NCBI GenBank assembly: GCA_018883895.1
Contig: JAHLFG010000094.1
Location: forward strand, 1-44,449
Direction of reading: 5' to 3'
DNA length: 44,449 nucleotides
From: Candidatus Anaerobiospirillum merdipullorum
GTDB lineage: Bacteria > Pseudomonadota > Gammaproteobacteria > Enterobacterales > Succinivibrionaceae
A model generated the notes under the pieces. That model saw only the letters and a list, made by a program, of their open reading frames with translations. It made no database searches and was not told where the DNA came from. Positions 32,393 through 41,090 of the stretch are shown piece after piece (positions within the stretch are counted from its first letter, which is position 1; the number at the start of each line of letters is the position of its first letter). A program made the translations under genes and the position numbers.

Positions 32393-34150
32393 TTAATGAC
32401 TGTTAAAGAAGGCTGCTTTATGCGCCTCAATTTGCGCTGGGCTATTGGGCTCACGGGTAGGCTCCTTGGGCGCAGATAACTTGGCAAGTTCTTTTTTGTA
32501 TAAGGTTATCTTAAAGGTACTGCCCACGCCTACTTCACTTTTAAGCTTAATCTTGCCATGATGGAAGAGCACGGTGCGCTTGACAATCGAAAGCCCCAGG
32601 CCAGTGCCGCCAGTTTGGCGTGAATGGCTCTTATCGACGCGATAGAAGCGCTCAAAAATGCGGGAGATGTGCTCCTTGGCAATGCCGATGCCGGTATCAA
32701 TCACCGCAATGATTAATTTATTTTCATGCTCTTCAAAATGGACGGTGACGCTACCTTGCGGGCGATTGTAATTAATCGCGTTGTCACACAAGTTATAAAT
32801 CATCTCATAGATATAGCGATAGACCGCCGGAATCACTAAGGCCGGGCCCTCGGTCTTAAGCGTGACCTCACGCTCTTGGGCCTTGGGGGTGAGTACTTCA
32901 AAGACTTCGTTTACCACCTTGTTTAAGGCCACCGGCTCAAAGATGGCATTGCCCGAGCCTTCATCTAAGGAGGAGAGGAAGATGATATCTTCAATTAAGG
33001 AGATAAGCCGTACGCCTTGTTTGCGGATGCGCCCGGCAAAGAGGGTGAGATCGGCAGGTTTGACGATGCCACTTTCAATGAGCTCTGCCGAGCCGATAAT
33101 CGATTGCAGCGGGGTTTTGAGCTCATGTGAGACATTGGCGGTAAATTCCTGTCTTTGCTCTTCAGCCCGCTTAGTTTCGGTGACATCTAAGATAATGAGC
33201 GCATAGCCCAAGACATTGCCATCGACGCGAATTTGGCTAAAGCGCAGATGATAATCGCGGCCATCCTTTTCAATGGTGCACGAGCGTTTGGTTACTTTAG
33301 ATTGCGGGTTGAAGAACTCGCGAGCCTGCTCCCCGCGTTCAATGGCCATAAAACTCTTGCCGATACAATCATCGGTGATGTTAAAAATCTTTTTGGCCGT
33401 CTTGTTGATGGTAAGAATGATGCCGTCGCGATTTAACAGCACCAAGCCCTCGGCCATACTCTTGGTGATGGTGAGAAATTCTTCATTTTTCGAGCGCATT
33501 AACTGCATTTGCCGGTCAAGCTGCCGCTGTTTTTTGTCAATTTCGCTTAAAAAAGGGCGGATCTCTTCATAGCAGTCACTGAGCAAAGGATGATTTAAGT
33601 CAATGCGATTTAAAGGCTCGACAATGGCATCGGAGATCTTCGAGGAGGTAAAGAGCGCTAAGGCTCCAAAGACGGCCAAAATTAAGGCAAAGTAGGCGGT
33701 CAAACGCACCGTGAACATGAGCATGTTATCGGTGGTAATGGAGACGCGCAAGATACGGCCGTCATTTAAGATGCGGGCATAGTAATAGGTTTGGGTATTT
33801 AAGGTATCAGAATAGCGCTCAGCGCTACCGGTGCCCTGCGCTAGTGCTTGCACCACCTCGGTTCTATCTTGATGATTGTCCAAGGGCTCATCGGACTTAC
33901 TGTCATAAATGACCTTGCCATCAGGATCAATTAAGGTAATGCGATAGAGACTTTCTTCATTGGAGGATTGTTTAATAAAGTCAATGCCCAGATGATTGTA
34001 GCCGGAGCTGATGACAGCATTGATACGCCCCAATCTATCCTGTTCAATGCCGGAAATCGCTTCATGGGCAATAAAGAGTACTGCGCCTAAAGCGAGGATG
34101 AGCGAAACTAAGATAGAAAAAAAGATCGCACGGAAAATCTTACGGTTCAC
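32393..34150 (-). CDS. phoR: Phosphate regulon sensor histidine kinase
   Basis: 585 aa. TM1 spans about 8-28 and a periplasmic sensing domain about 30-145, with TM2 at about 148-168. A cytoplasmic PAS domain follows (about 226-325). The HisKA domain has phospho-acceptor H342 in VSHELKTPLQS, and the ATPase domain shows NLCDNAINYN, DTGIGIA and TGGTGLGLSIVKR. A sizeable extracytoplasmic domain is present, unlike E. coli PhoR, and recalls the Gram-positive PhoR layout. It pairs with PhoB encoded just upstream, and the pst genes are in the same unit, so phosphate sensing is well supported. A terminator-like hairpin sits between phoB and phoR and could lower its expression. Confidence 0.9.
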   Translation of the reverse strand: MNRKIFRAIFFSILVSLILALGAVLFIAHEAISGIEQDRLGRINAVISSGYNHLGIDFIKQSSNEESLYRITLIDPDGKVIYDSKSDEPLDNHQDRTEVVQALAQGTGSAERYSDTLNTQTYYYARILNDGRILRVSITTDNMLMFTVRLTAYFALILAVFGALALFTSSKISDAIVEPLNRIDLNHPLLSDCYEEIRPFLSEIDKKQRQLDRQMQLMRSKNEEFLTITKSMAEGLVLLNRDGIILTINKTAKKIFNITDDCIGKSFMAIERGEQAREFFNPQSKVTKRSCTIEKDGRDYHLRFSQIRVDGNVLGYALIILDVTETKRAEEQRQEFTANVSHELKTPLQSIIGSAELIESGIVKPADLTLFAGRIRKQGVRLISLIEDIIFLSSLDEGSGNAIFEPVALNKVVNEVFEVLTPKAQEREVTLKTEGPALVIPAVYRYIYEMIYNLCDNAINYNRPQGSVTVHFEEHENKLIIAVIDTGIGIAKEHISRIFERFYRVDKSHSRQTGGTGLGLSIVKRTVLFHHGKIKLKSEVGVGSTFKITLYKKELAKLSAPKEPTREPNSPAQIEAHKAAFFNSH

Positions 34151-34188
34151 AGTAACTCTCAGGTAACTTGCGCTACCCGTCCCCTAAT

Positions 34189-34215
34189 AAAAAAAGACCT
34201 GCCAAATGGCAGGCT
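34189..34215 (-). terminator. Terminator-like hairpin between phoB and phoR
   Basis: On the minus strand CCTGCC, ATTT, GGCAGG, then TC and seven Ts. This is a textbook rho-independent form, 9 bases after the phoB stop and about 40 before phoR. Partial read-through would set a lower level of PhoR than PhoB. Confidence 0.8.
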
Positions 34216-34223
34216 GTACTTAT

Positions 34224-34904
34224 TTAAACTTCGTCGTCGTACTCTGCCTTATAGCCGACGCCGCGTACGGTTTTGATGATATGCCCCATTTCCTTGAGTT
34301 TTTGGCGCAAGGTCTTGATATGCACATCGACGGTACGGGTTTCACCATCATAATTGGTGCCCCACACCACATCTAAAATCTGCTCGCGCGAAAAGGCGCG
34401 GCCGCAACTTTTACACAACAAGAGCAAGAGCTCATATTCTTTTAAGGTCAACTCCAAGGGGGTGCCATTGAGACTGGCCTGATGGCCCAATTTATCAATG
34501 GTTAAAGCACCGATGGTGATAAGACCTTCATTGGTGTTTTTCTTGGTGCGCCGTAAGACCGCTTTGACGCGGGCCGTCATTTCCATCATCGAGAAAGGTT
34601 TGGCCAAATAATCATCGGCGCCTAAGTCTAAGGCTTGAATCTTTTCAAACTCTGCACTGCGCGCTGTAGCCATAATCACCGGGATATCCTTGGTGCGGCT
34701 GCGCTGGCGCAGCATTTTCAAGATCTGGATGCCGTCTAAATCAGGCAGCATCACATCAAGAAGCACCAGATCGGGCAATTGCTGTTCTAGTGCCTCAAAG
34801 AAGGCTTTGCCGTCGGCAAATCCGGCGACGTCAAAGCCCATGGACTGCAGAGTGTAGATTTCAATTTCACGGATGTTGACATCATCCTCTACACAATAGA
34901 TCAC
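34224..34904 (-). CDS. phoB: Phosphate regulon response regulator
   Basis: 226 aa OmpR/PhoB-type regulator. In the receiver domain (1-120) the acidic pair is at positions 6-8 (VEDD), the phospho-acceptor is D50 (VLLDVMLPD), and the conserved lysine is in LAKPFS near 100. A winged-helix DNA-binding domain spans about 130-224 with TVDVHIKTLRQKL and IKTVRGVGYKAEY. It follows phoU by three bases, so it is part of the pst operon and likely autoregulated through the Pho boxes upstream of pstS. In E. coli phoBR is a separate locus. Here it is the tail of the pst unit. Confidence 0.93.
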   Translation of the reverse strand: MIYCVEDDVNIREIEIYTLQSMGFDVAGFADGKAFFEALEQQLPDLVLLDVMLPDLDGIQILKMLRQRSRTKDIPVIMATARSAEFEKIQALDLGADDYLAKPFSMMEMTARVKAVLRRTKKNTNEGLITIGALTIDKLGHQASLNGTPLELTLKEYELLLLLCKSCGRAFSREQILDVVWGTNYDGETRTVDVHIKTLRQKLKEMGHIIKTVRGVGYKAEYDDEV

Positions 34905-34907
34905 ACT

Positions 34908-35555
34908 TTATTCCTCGTTGTTGTGACTGCCGGTAATGGCGAAAATCACCCACTGCGCGATGTTGCAGGCATGATCGCCAATACGCTCAAGATATTTGGC
35001 AATCATTAAAAGGTCAAGTGAGGTCTGACCGTCCTGATCGTGAGCACGAATGCGCTCGACTAGCGAGGTCTTGACCTTATAGAAGTAATCATCGACCGCA
35101 TCATCATGATTGATGACCTCTTGCGCCAGCTTCAAGTCATGGCGAATATAGGCATCAATGCAGTGATTTACCATGTCGATAACTTCATCGGCCATCTTGG
35201 CAATGAGCTCTAAGTCGCCAGCTTCGTCGAAGTTTAAGTTCAAGACGATTTCGGCGATGTCACTTGCCTGATCGCCAATACGCTCCATATCGGTGATCAT
35301 CTTTAAGGCCGCGCTGATAAAGCGCAGATCGGAGGCAATCGGCTGCTGATGTAAGATAAGCGATAAGCATAAGCTTTCAATTTCACGCTCTTTCTTGTCG
35401 ATAGTGCTATCGGACTTATAGACATTCAAAGCCTGATCTTTGCTGTGCTCAGTTAAAGCCTGGCAGGCCTTAGCAATCGCATTCTCGCATAAAGAGCCCA
35501 ATAAAATCAGCTCGTTGTTTAAGGTCGCGAGCTGAGCGTCAAAATGAGTACGCAT
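34908..35555 (-). CDS. phoU: Phosphate transport system regulatory protein
   Basis: 215 aa, two PhoU helical repeats that bind metal and mediate negative signalling from PstSCAB to PhoR. Characteristic segments ERIGDQASDIAE and LERIGDHACNIAQW are present, one in each half. The frame is open 26 codons upstream inside pstB, but the ATG at 35555 is one base after the pstB stop and gives the family start MRTHFDAQL. A GGGAGAT inside the end of pstB is the ribosome site, so translation is coupled. Confidence 0.93.
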   Translation of the reverse strand: MRTHFDAQLATLNNELILLGSLCENAIAKACQALTEHSKDQALNVYKSDSTIDKKEREIESLCLSLILHQQPIASDLRFISAALKMITDMERIGDQASDIAEIVLNLNFDEAGDLELIAKMADEVIDMVNHCIDAYIRHDLKLAQEVINHDDAVDDYFYKVKTSLVERIRAHDQDGQTSLDLLMIAKYLERIGDHACNIAQWVIFAITGSHNNEE

Positions 35556-35556
35556 A

Positions 35557-36312
35557 TTAACCAAATCTCCCGGTAATGTAGTCTTCAGTGCGCTTGTCGC
35601 TAGGCTTGCTGAAGATCTTGTCAGTCTTATCAAATTCTACTAAATCGCCCAAGAGGAAGAAGGCGGTATAGTCAGAAATACGCAAAGCCTGTTGCATATT
35701 GTGCGTCACAATGACGATGCTGTATTCCTTTTTGAGATCTAAGGCCAGCTCTTCAATCTTGGAAGTGGAAATCGGGTCTAAGGCAGAGGTCGGCTCGTCC
35801 ATTAAGAGCACGTCAGGCTTGACCGCCAAAGCACGGGCAATGCACAGACGCTGTTGCTGACCGCCAGATAAGCCTAAGGCCGAATCCTTGAGACGATCTT
35901 TTAACTCATCGAAAATTGCGGCATCGCGCAGCGACTTTTCGACAATCTCATCTAATTGCGAACGATTGCGAATGCCATGGGTACGCGGACCATAGGCGAT
36001 ATTGTCATAAATGCTCATCGGGAAGGGATTGGGCTTTTGGAACACCATGCCCACTTCCTTTCTTAAGTTGTAGACATTGATGTCTGAGTTGACAATCTCT
36101 TGTCCACGATACTTAATTGAGCCTGACAGACGGACCGACGGAATTAAGTCATTCATGCGGTTTAAGGTCTTGATGAAGGTGGACTTACCGCAACCGGACG
36201 GGCCGATTAAAGCCGTGATGGCATTCTTTTCAATCTGCATATTGATATCGTGCAGGGCGTGATTGTCGCCGTACCACAGATTGAAGTTTTGCACCTCGAA
36301 AATGGTTTCCAT
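35557..36312 (-). CDS. pstB: Phosphate ABC transporter, ATP-binding protein
   Basis: 251 aa. Walker [10 protein letters not shown] is near 37-45, the Q-loop in [12 protein letters not shown] (a PstB hallmark), the signature [15 protein letters not shown], Walker [13 protein letters not shown] and the H-loop IVTHNMQQA. It powers phosphate import through PstA/PstC. AGGAAAG precedes the ATG, 32 bases after the pstA stop. It ends one base from phoU. Confidence 0.97.
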   Translation of the reverse strand: METIFEVQNFNLWYGDNHALHDINMQIEKNAITALIGPSGCGKSTFIKTLNRMNDLIPSVRLSGSIKYRGQEIVNSDINVYNLRKEVGMVFQKPNPFPMSIYDNIAYGPRTHGIRNRSQLDEIVEKSLRDAAIFDELKDRLKDSALGLSGGQQQRLCIARALAVKPDVLLMDEPTSALDPISTSKIEELALDLKKEYSIVIVTHNMQQALRISDYTAFFLLGDLVEFDKTDKIFSKPSDKRTEDYITGRFG

Positions 36313-36344
36313 GTTTTCTTTCCTGTAAAAATCTATTTAAACGA

Positions 36345-37226
36345 TTAGCCCTTGATCTTCTTCATATGACGGCCATAAGCCTGAGCTAAGTAGTTGGTAA
36401 TAAAGCACAGTACTAAGAGGATGGCGGCAATCACGAAGGCCACCTCAAATTCGCCTTGCTCCTTGGCATAGACGTACAGAGCTACGGTTAAGGTTGCACC
36501 AGAGCTGGTGATACCATCGAAATAACCGTGCAGCGCGTGCGCAAAACCTGCGGTAAAGAGCAGGGCGGCGGACTCACCTAACATACGGCCGGCAGCTAAG
36601 ATACAGCCGGTGACGATGCCGTCGATGCAGCAGGGTAAGACCACGGTACGAATCATGTGCCAGCGCGCGGAGCCTAAACCATAGGCACCTTCACGATAGC
36701 CTTGCGGCACCGTCTTCAAGCTCTCTTGCGTGGTGCGGATAATGACCGGGATGGACATAATCACCAAGGTTAAGGAGCCGGCTAACAGTGACGTTTGCAG
36801 ACCTAAGAATTGGCAGAAAAAGAGCATACCGACCAAGCCGTAAATAATGGACGGAATGCCGGCCAAGGTTTCAACTGCATATTCAATGCCTTTGACCAAG
36901 CGCTGGGACTTGGCGTACTCATTTAAGTAAATGGCAGCGCCGACACCCAAGGGCAGGACGATAACTAAGGCCGTGAGCACCAGATAGACAGTGTTTAAAA
37001 TATCCGGCAATACACCAATCGTCCCTTTTAAGTACGACGGCTTAGTCGAGATAATCTCCCACGAAAAATGCGGGATAGCACGAATTAAGATATACAGAAT
37101 TAAGAAGAACACCAAGGCTACCGTGATGCCAATGCACAAGAACATGCAAGTCTTGAGAATATTGGAGTACATAGCCCGGCGTGCCGGGATCCCGCTGTGC
37201 AGGGAAGAGGCTAATTTGTCGCTCAT
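36345..37226 (-). CDS. pstA: Phosphate ABC transporter permease
   Basis: 293 aa inner-membrane permease with about six helices. PstA-type features include the IAAILLVLC end, the GIPSIIYGLVGMLFF segment near 130, and the permease loop ESLKTVPQGYREGAYGLGSA near 170 that contacts PstB. The ATG overlaps the pstC stop by four bases (ATGA), so the two subunits are co-translated. It forms the channel with PstC. Confidence 0.95.
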   Translation of the reverse strand: MSDKLASSLHSGIPARRAMYSNILKTCMFLCIGITVALVFFLILYILIRAIPHFSWEIISTKPSYLKGTIGVLPDILNTVYLVLTALVIVLPLGVGAAIYLNEYAKSQRLVKGIEYAVETLAGIPSIIYGLVGMLFFCQFLGLQTSLLAGSLTLVIMSIPVIIRTTQESLKTVPQGYREGAYGLGSARWHMIRTVVLPCCIDGIVTGCILAAGRMLGESAALLFTAGFAHALHGYFDGITSSGATLTVALYVYAKEQGEFEVAFVIAAILLVLCFITNYLAQAYGRHMKKIKG

Positions 37227-38110
37227 TGTTTCTTCACTCCGCCGCGCTTTAACAGTACGTTCAAGGTGGCATTAATCATCATGATGAAGACGAACAGCAC
37301 TAAGGCGATGGAGAACAGCGCCTCACGCTGTAGACCCGAGGAGTAAGACATTTCGCTGGCCACAGCGGTGGTCAGGAAGCGTACACTCTCAAAGAGTGAC
37401 GGCATATTGGCAGCATTACCTGCCACCATCATGACCGCCATGGCCTCACCGATGGCACGTCCCACGCCTAAAACCACGGCCGCGGCAATACCGCTTTTGG
37501 CAGCCGGGACAATGACGCGATAGTAGGTCTCAATTTCATTGGCGCCTAAGGCCAAGGAGCCTAATTCATATTCCTGCGGCACGGCCTCTAAGGCAGTAAT
37601 CGATACCTTGATAATGGACGGTAAAATCATGATGGCCAGGACGATGATGGCCGCAAAGAGTGAGGCACCATCGGGCAGACCAAAGATAGAACGAATGGCC
37701 GGCACTAAGACCAACATACCGATAAAACCGTAGACTACCGAAGGAATACCGGCTAAGAGGTCAATTAAGGGCTCTACAACATAGCGCACCTTTTTGGAGG
37801 CAATCTTGGCCAAATAGACTGCCGAGAAGAAACCTAGCGGCAGACCGATGATAATGGCACCTGCGGTACCGTAGATGGAGGTTAAGATAAAGGGCAAGAT
37901 ACCAAATTGCGGCTCTGCGGCAGTAGATGCCCACTTAGTGCCAAAGAGGAAATCAATGGGTCCAATCTTAATGATGGCAGGCAGACCGGCTATCACCAGA
38001 TAGACGCAAATGAGGAGCACGAAGCCGATATTAATCACACCTAAAACCAAGAAGATGGTGCTTGCTATCGACTCGACATTGTCCTTATTGTTTTTATCTA
38101 GCAAGTTCAT
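37223..38110 (-). CDS. pstC: Phosphate ABC transporter permease
   Basis: 295 aa, about six membrane helices. The conserved segments GIPSVVYGFIGMLVL (near 115) and the coupling loop TALEAVPQEYELGSLALGA (near 165) identify the PstC subunit, which partners PstA. It lies downstream of pstS after a 111-base gap containing a strong stem-loop, a common arrangement that lets the binding protein be made in excess over the membrane subunits. Confidence 0.95.
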   Translation of the reverse strand: MNLLDKNNKDNVESIASTIFLVLGVINIGFVLLICVYLVIAGLPAIIKIGPIDFLFGTKWASTAAEPQFGILPFILTSIYGTAGAIIIGLPLGFFSAVYLAKIASKKVRYVVEPLIDLLAGIPSVVYGFIGMLVLVPAIRSIFGLPDGASLFAAIIVLAIMILPSIIKVSITALEAVPQEYELGSLALGANEIETYYRVIVPAAKSGIAAAVVLGVGRAIGEAMAVMMVAGNAANMPSLFESVRFLTTAVASEMSYSSGLQREALFSIALVLFVFIMMINATLNVLLKRGGVKKQ

Positions 38111-38166
38111 AGTGTTGCTCTGAAGATTTGCTCAGTGAGTGGAGCAAGAAGACATTTTTTCACAAT

Positions 38167-38189
38167 AAGGCAGGATTAAATCCTGCCTT
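38167..38189 (-). terminator. Stem-loop between pstS and pstC
   Basis: A perfect nine-pair stem (AAGGCAGGA / TCCTGCCTT) with a five-base loop, 33 bases after the pstS stop. No uninterrupted T-run follows (TTATTGTG, then A-rich), so it is more likely a partial terminator or 3' stabiliser of pstS mRNA than a full stop. Confidence 0.6.
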
Positions 38190-38221
38190 TGAAGATGACT
38201 TAGTGTGTTTTCAGCAGATGA

Positions 38222-39028
38222 TTACTTAGCTACCGGAACCACGCCCGACTGAATGATGATGGGCTTGGCTTCATCGGAGAAGCAGAAGTCAAAGAAGGCC
38301 TGAGCACCCTCAGAGAGCTTCTCGCCCTTGCGGGTTACTAAGACGAACGGACGCTGTACCTTATAGGTGCCATCCTGCACAGTCGGCTCAGAAGCGGTCA
38401 CACCATCAACGGTGACAGCCTTGACCTTGTCAGACAGGGCAGCTAAGGAAGCATAACCGATAGCATTGGGGTTCTGGGAAACGGTGGTGATCACGTCGCC
38501 AGTGGCGGTCAGCTCTTGACGATATTTGCACTGATCCTTGGTGTTGGTGACGGTCTCAAAACCATCGCGGGTGCCGGAGCCAGCTTCACGGCCAATTAAG
38601 ACTACCGGAGCGTCAGCGCCACCTAAATCCTTCCAGTTGGCGATCTTGCCAGTGTAGAGGTCAGCAATCTGCTGGACGCTTAAATCGCTGATCGGGTTTT
38701 GCGGGTTGACCACAATCACAATACCATCTAAAGCTAAGGTGGTGCCGTCTAAGGTTTGCTCCTCTTCGGCAGTTAAAGCACGGGAGGACAGACCGATGTC
38801 GCAACGGCCTTCCTTGGCAGCGGCAATACCAGAGCCCGAGCCGGTCGGGTTGTAGGTGAAGGCAGCGCCATCATACTTTTCCATGAAGGCTTCGCCTAAA
38901 GAGCCGATGGTCTTTTCCATAGAGGTAGAGCCGTCGGTAGAAACGCTGTAGTCAGCGGCAAAAGCAGCAGAAGCACTGCAGGTAGCAAAGCAAGCGGCAG
39001 CAATTAAGCCTAAAACATTTTTATTCAT
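38222..39028 (-). CDS. pstS: Periplasmic phosphate-binding protein
   Basis: 268 aa. The Sec signal peptide MNKNVLGLIAAACFATCSAS...FA-AD is cleaved after about residue 24. Phosphate-binding-protein features are STDGSTSMEK, PTGSGSGIAAAKEG, IGLSSRALT and REAGSGTRDGFE. The size and motifs match the short PstS type. The frame is open 25 codons upstream, but the ATG at 39028 has GGAG at normal spacing and begins the signal peptide. It delivers phosphate to PstCAB. It is first in the transcription unit, with Pho-box-like repeats 52-92 bases before its start. Its strong codon bias fits a protein made in quantity. Confidence 0.95.
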   Translation of the reverse strand: MNKNVLGLIAAACFATCSASAAFAADYSVSTDGSTSMEKTIGSLGEAFMEKYDGAAFTYNPTGSGSGIAAAKEGRCDIGLSSRALTAEEEQTLDGTTLALDGIVIVVNPQNPISDLSVQQIADLYTGKIANWKDLGGADAPVVLIGREAGSGTRDGFETVTNTKDQCKYRQELTATGDVITTVSQNPNAIGYASLAALSDKVKAVTVDGVTASEPTVQDGTYKVQRPFVLVTRKGEKLSEGAQAFFDFCFSDEAKPIIIQSGVVPVAK

Positions 39029-39065
39029 CACAAACTCCAAGTGTTGCTGTTCAAAGGTTGGGCAT

Positions 39066-39120
39066 AGCATAAAAAGACTTTGTAAAGTTGTGATGTATGT
39101 CACTGTAAAGTTTATGTAAA
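39066..39120 (-). promoter_or_regulatory. Pho-box-like repeats and -10 element of the pst operon
   Basis: Plus-strand units CTGTAAA (39103-39109) and ATGTAAA (39114-39120) are exactly 11 bases apart, the spacing of PhoB half-sites. TTGTAAA (39080-39086) and a degenerate copy near 39093 lie closer to the gene. On the minus strand these read TTTACAT, TTTACAG and so on. A TATGCT (-10) at 39071-39066 lies eight bases beyond the last unit, as expected when the Pho box replaces the -35. The half-sites match the E. coli CTGTCAT consensus only partly. Confidence 0.6.
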
Positions 39121-39447
39121 AACGATCTTAAATTTAATAACGCTATGAAAATACAAGCAATTTTCTCAAGTTTAATTTTTTGCCAACGTCTCTACCGCGG
39201 CCACGGGGCCTAAATTAAATCCGGGCAGGGTGAGGGGCCTTATCTTTTTATATTAACGCGCGCACGCGCGCAAGGCTGGGGGGCTACAAGGCACGTTTTA
39301 TAAAAAAGCTTTTAATTTAAGTAAGATAGGCCCGAACACGGCACAGAAGGATAACTTTACCAAAATTTAACTCAAGGGACGTCGTTTATTTTACAAAGTA
39401 CTTTTAAGCTTGAAGCCACTTACTAAATACATGAGGTTAATTGATAT
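39121..39447. other. Divergent pstS/phoA intergenic region
   Basis: No gene is seen. It holds a 15-base alternating purine-pyrimidine tract at 39257-39271, several AT-rich stretches, and the candidate Pho box for phoA near 39355. The long distance between the two divergent promoters suggests they are regulated by separate PhoB sites. Confidence 0.5.
39355..39372 (+). promoter_or_regulatory. Candidate Pho box for phoA
   Basis: CTTTACC and TTTAACT are separated by AAAA, the 7-4-7 layout of a PhoB site, and resemble the repeats upstream of pstS. A second 7-4-7-like pair (TTTACAA, AGTA, CTTTTAA) lies at 39390-39407. Neither is a strong consensus match. Confidence 0.35.
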
Positions 39448-40902
39448 ATGTTTACCCGTAAATCCGTTCTTGCATTGGCTTTAGCTGCTGTTGTTCCTGC
39501 TTTAACTGCCTGTGCAGGCTCCGCTTCTACTGCTCAAGTTGATGATAGCGCTTTATATGCACGTGCCGCTAAGGGCGATATTACCAAGTTTGCCGGCGCC
39601 CGTCGTTTGTCCGGTAACATGACTGATGTATATCAGCAAGAGTTGCAGCATGCTGCAATGAAGTCGGCTAAGAACGTGATTTTATTAATTGGCGATGGTA
39701 TGGGTGATAGCGAAATCACGGCTGCCCGTAACTTTGCCCACGGTGCCGGTGGCATGTTCAAGGGCTTAGATGCTCTGCCCTTCACCGGTCAGTATACCCA
39801 CTACTCCTTAAACAAAGATACCTTAAAGCCTGACTATGTCACTGACTCTGCCGCCTCTGGCACTGCCTGGTCGACTGGTGTGAAGTCCTACAATGGCGCC
39901 ATTGGCGTGGACGTGTTTGGCAATCCGCATGATTCCTTAATCGACCTGGCCAAGCGTGCCGGCAAGGCCACCGGTGACGTTTCTACCGCCGAAATTCAGG
40001 ACGCCACTCCGGCTGCCCAAATTGCCTCTGTCGTGCAGCGTAAGTGCTATGGCCCGAATGCCACTTCTGAAAAGTGCCCGACCAATGCCTTAGAGAACGG
40101 CGGTGCCGGCTCGATTTCCGAGCAGTTATTAGCTCTGCGTCCGGATGTGACCTTAGGTGGTGGTAGCAAGTCCTTCAACGAAGTTGCCAAGGCCGGTCAG
40201 TTTGAGGGCAAGACCTTATTTGAGCAGGCTGAAGCTTTAGGTTACACCTTAGTTGACAACCTCTCTGAGCTCAACGCCGTGGACGTGGCCAATCAGGACA
40301 AGCCGCTGTTAGGCCTCTTCTCTGAGGGCAATATGCCGATCCGCTTAAAGGGCCCGCAGGCTAAGTTAGGCGGCAACTTAACTGGTGAAGTGGTTAAGTG
40401 CGAAATCAATTCCGAGCGCGGTGCTGAGGTTCCGACCTTAGCGCAGATGACTGCTAAGGCCATTGATTTATTAGACGACAATCCTAACGGCTTCTTCCTG
40501 CAAGTTGAGGGTGCCTCGATTGATAAGCAGGCTCACGCTTCCAATCCGTGCGGTCAGTTCGGCGAGACCATGGATTTAGATGAGGCGGTGCAGGTAGCCT
40601 TAGACTTTGCCCGTAAGGATGGCAATACCTTAGTGATCGTTACTGCCGACCACGCACACTCCACTCAGATTTGCTACCCCGATGCCAAGTCCATGGGCTT
40701 TACTCAGGCCGTGATGACTGCTGATGGCGCCCCGATGACCGTCAGCTATGCCAACTCTGAGGATGTCAATGACACCGGCCACACCGGTGCACAGTTACGC
40801 ATCGCCGCCTATGGCCCGGGTGCTTTGAATGTGGTAGGCCTTACTGATCAGACTGACCTCTTCTTCACCATCCGTGATGCTTTAGGTTTACAGAGTAAGT
40901 AA
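39448..40902 (+). CDS. phoA: Alkaline phosphatase, lipoprotein form
   Basis: 484 aa. The signal peptide ends in the lipobox LTAC, with C22 as the lipidated residue followed by Ala-Gly, which predicts outer-membrane anchoring. E. coli PhoA is soluble. Metal and catalytic motifs are present: [11 protein letters not shown] near 80, the phospho-serine motif [24 protein letters not shown], and [10 protein letters not shown] near 400. It releases phosphate from organic esters in the envelope. GAGG lies rather far (14 bases) upstream of the ATG. Codon use is strongly biased, as expected for an abundant protein. It diverges from pstS and probably belongs to the Pho regulon. A strong terminator follows. 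Confidence 0.93.
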   Translation: MFTRKSVLALALAAVVPALTACAGSASTAQVDDSALYARAAKGDITKFAGARRLSGNMTDVYQQELQHAAMKSAKNVILLIGDGMGDSEITAARNFAHGAGGMFKGLDALPFTGQYTHYSLNKDTLKPDYVTDSAASGTAWSTGVKSYNGAIGVDVFGNPHDSLIDLAKRAGKATGDVSTAEIQDATPAAQIASVVQRKCYGPNATSEKCPTNALENGGAGSISEQLLALRPDVTLGGGSKSFNEVAKAGQFEGKTLFEQAEALGYTLVDNLSELNAVDVANQDKPLLGLFSEGNMPIRLKGPQAKLGGNLTGEVVKCEINSERGAEVPTLAQMTAKAIDLLDDNPNGFFLQVEGASIDKQAHASNPCGQFGETMDLDEAVQVALDFARKDGNTLVIVTADHAHSTQICYPDAKSMGFTQAVMTADGAPMTVSYANSEDVNDTGHTGAQLRIAAYGPGALNVVGLTDQTDLFFTIRDALGLQSK

Positions 40903-40929
40903 AACTTCCCTTTAATGAGACCACAAATT

Positions 40930-40958
40930 AAGGCAGATAACGTATCTGCCTTATTTTT
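40930..40958 (+). terminator. Rho-independent terminator of phoA
   Basis: AAGGCAGATA, a three-base loop and TATCTGCCTT make a perfect ten-pair stem, followed by ATTTTT. It starts 27 bases after the phoA stop. Confidence 0.92.
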
Positions 40959-41026
40959 CCTCCGATCCTAGAGCCCTAGCCTAAAACTTCTTTTGCTCTA
41001 GGGTTTTGAGTAAAGCAAAGCACTCT

Positions 41027-41050
41027 AAGGCCGTCTGCAAAGATGGCCTT
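41027..41050. other. Ten-pair stem-loop with GCAA tetraloop between phoA and pyrC
   Basis: AAGGCCGTCT pairs with AGATGGCCTT (one G-T pair) around GCAA. Neither strand has a T-run after it. It lies 41 bases beyond the pyrC stop and may mark the 3' end of the pyrC message. The surrounding 41 bases on either side hold no gene. Confidence 0.4.
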
Positions 41051-41090
41051 CTTGCACTTAAGCCCTTTACTTAAAACTTGGGTTTTACCT

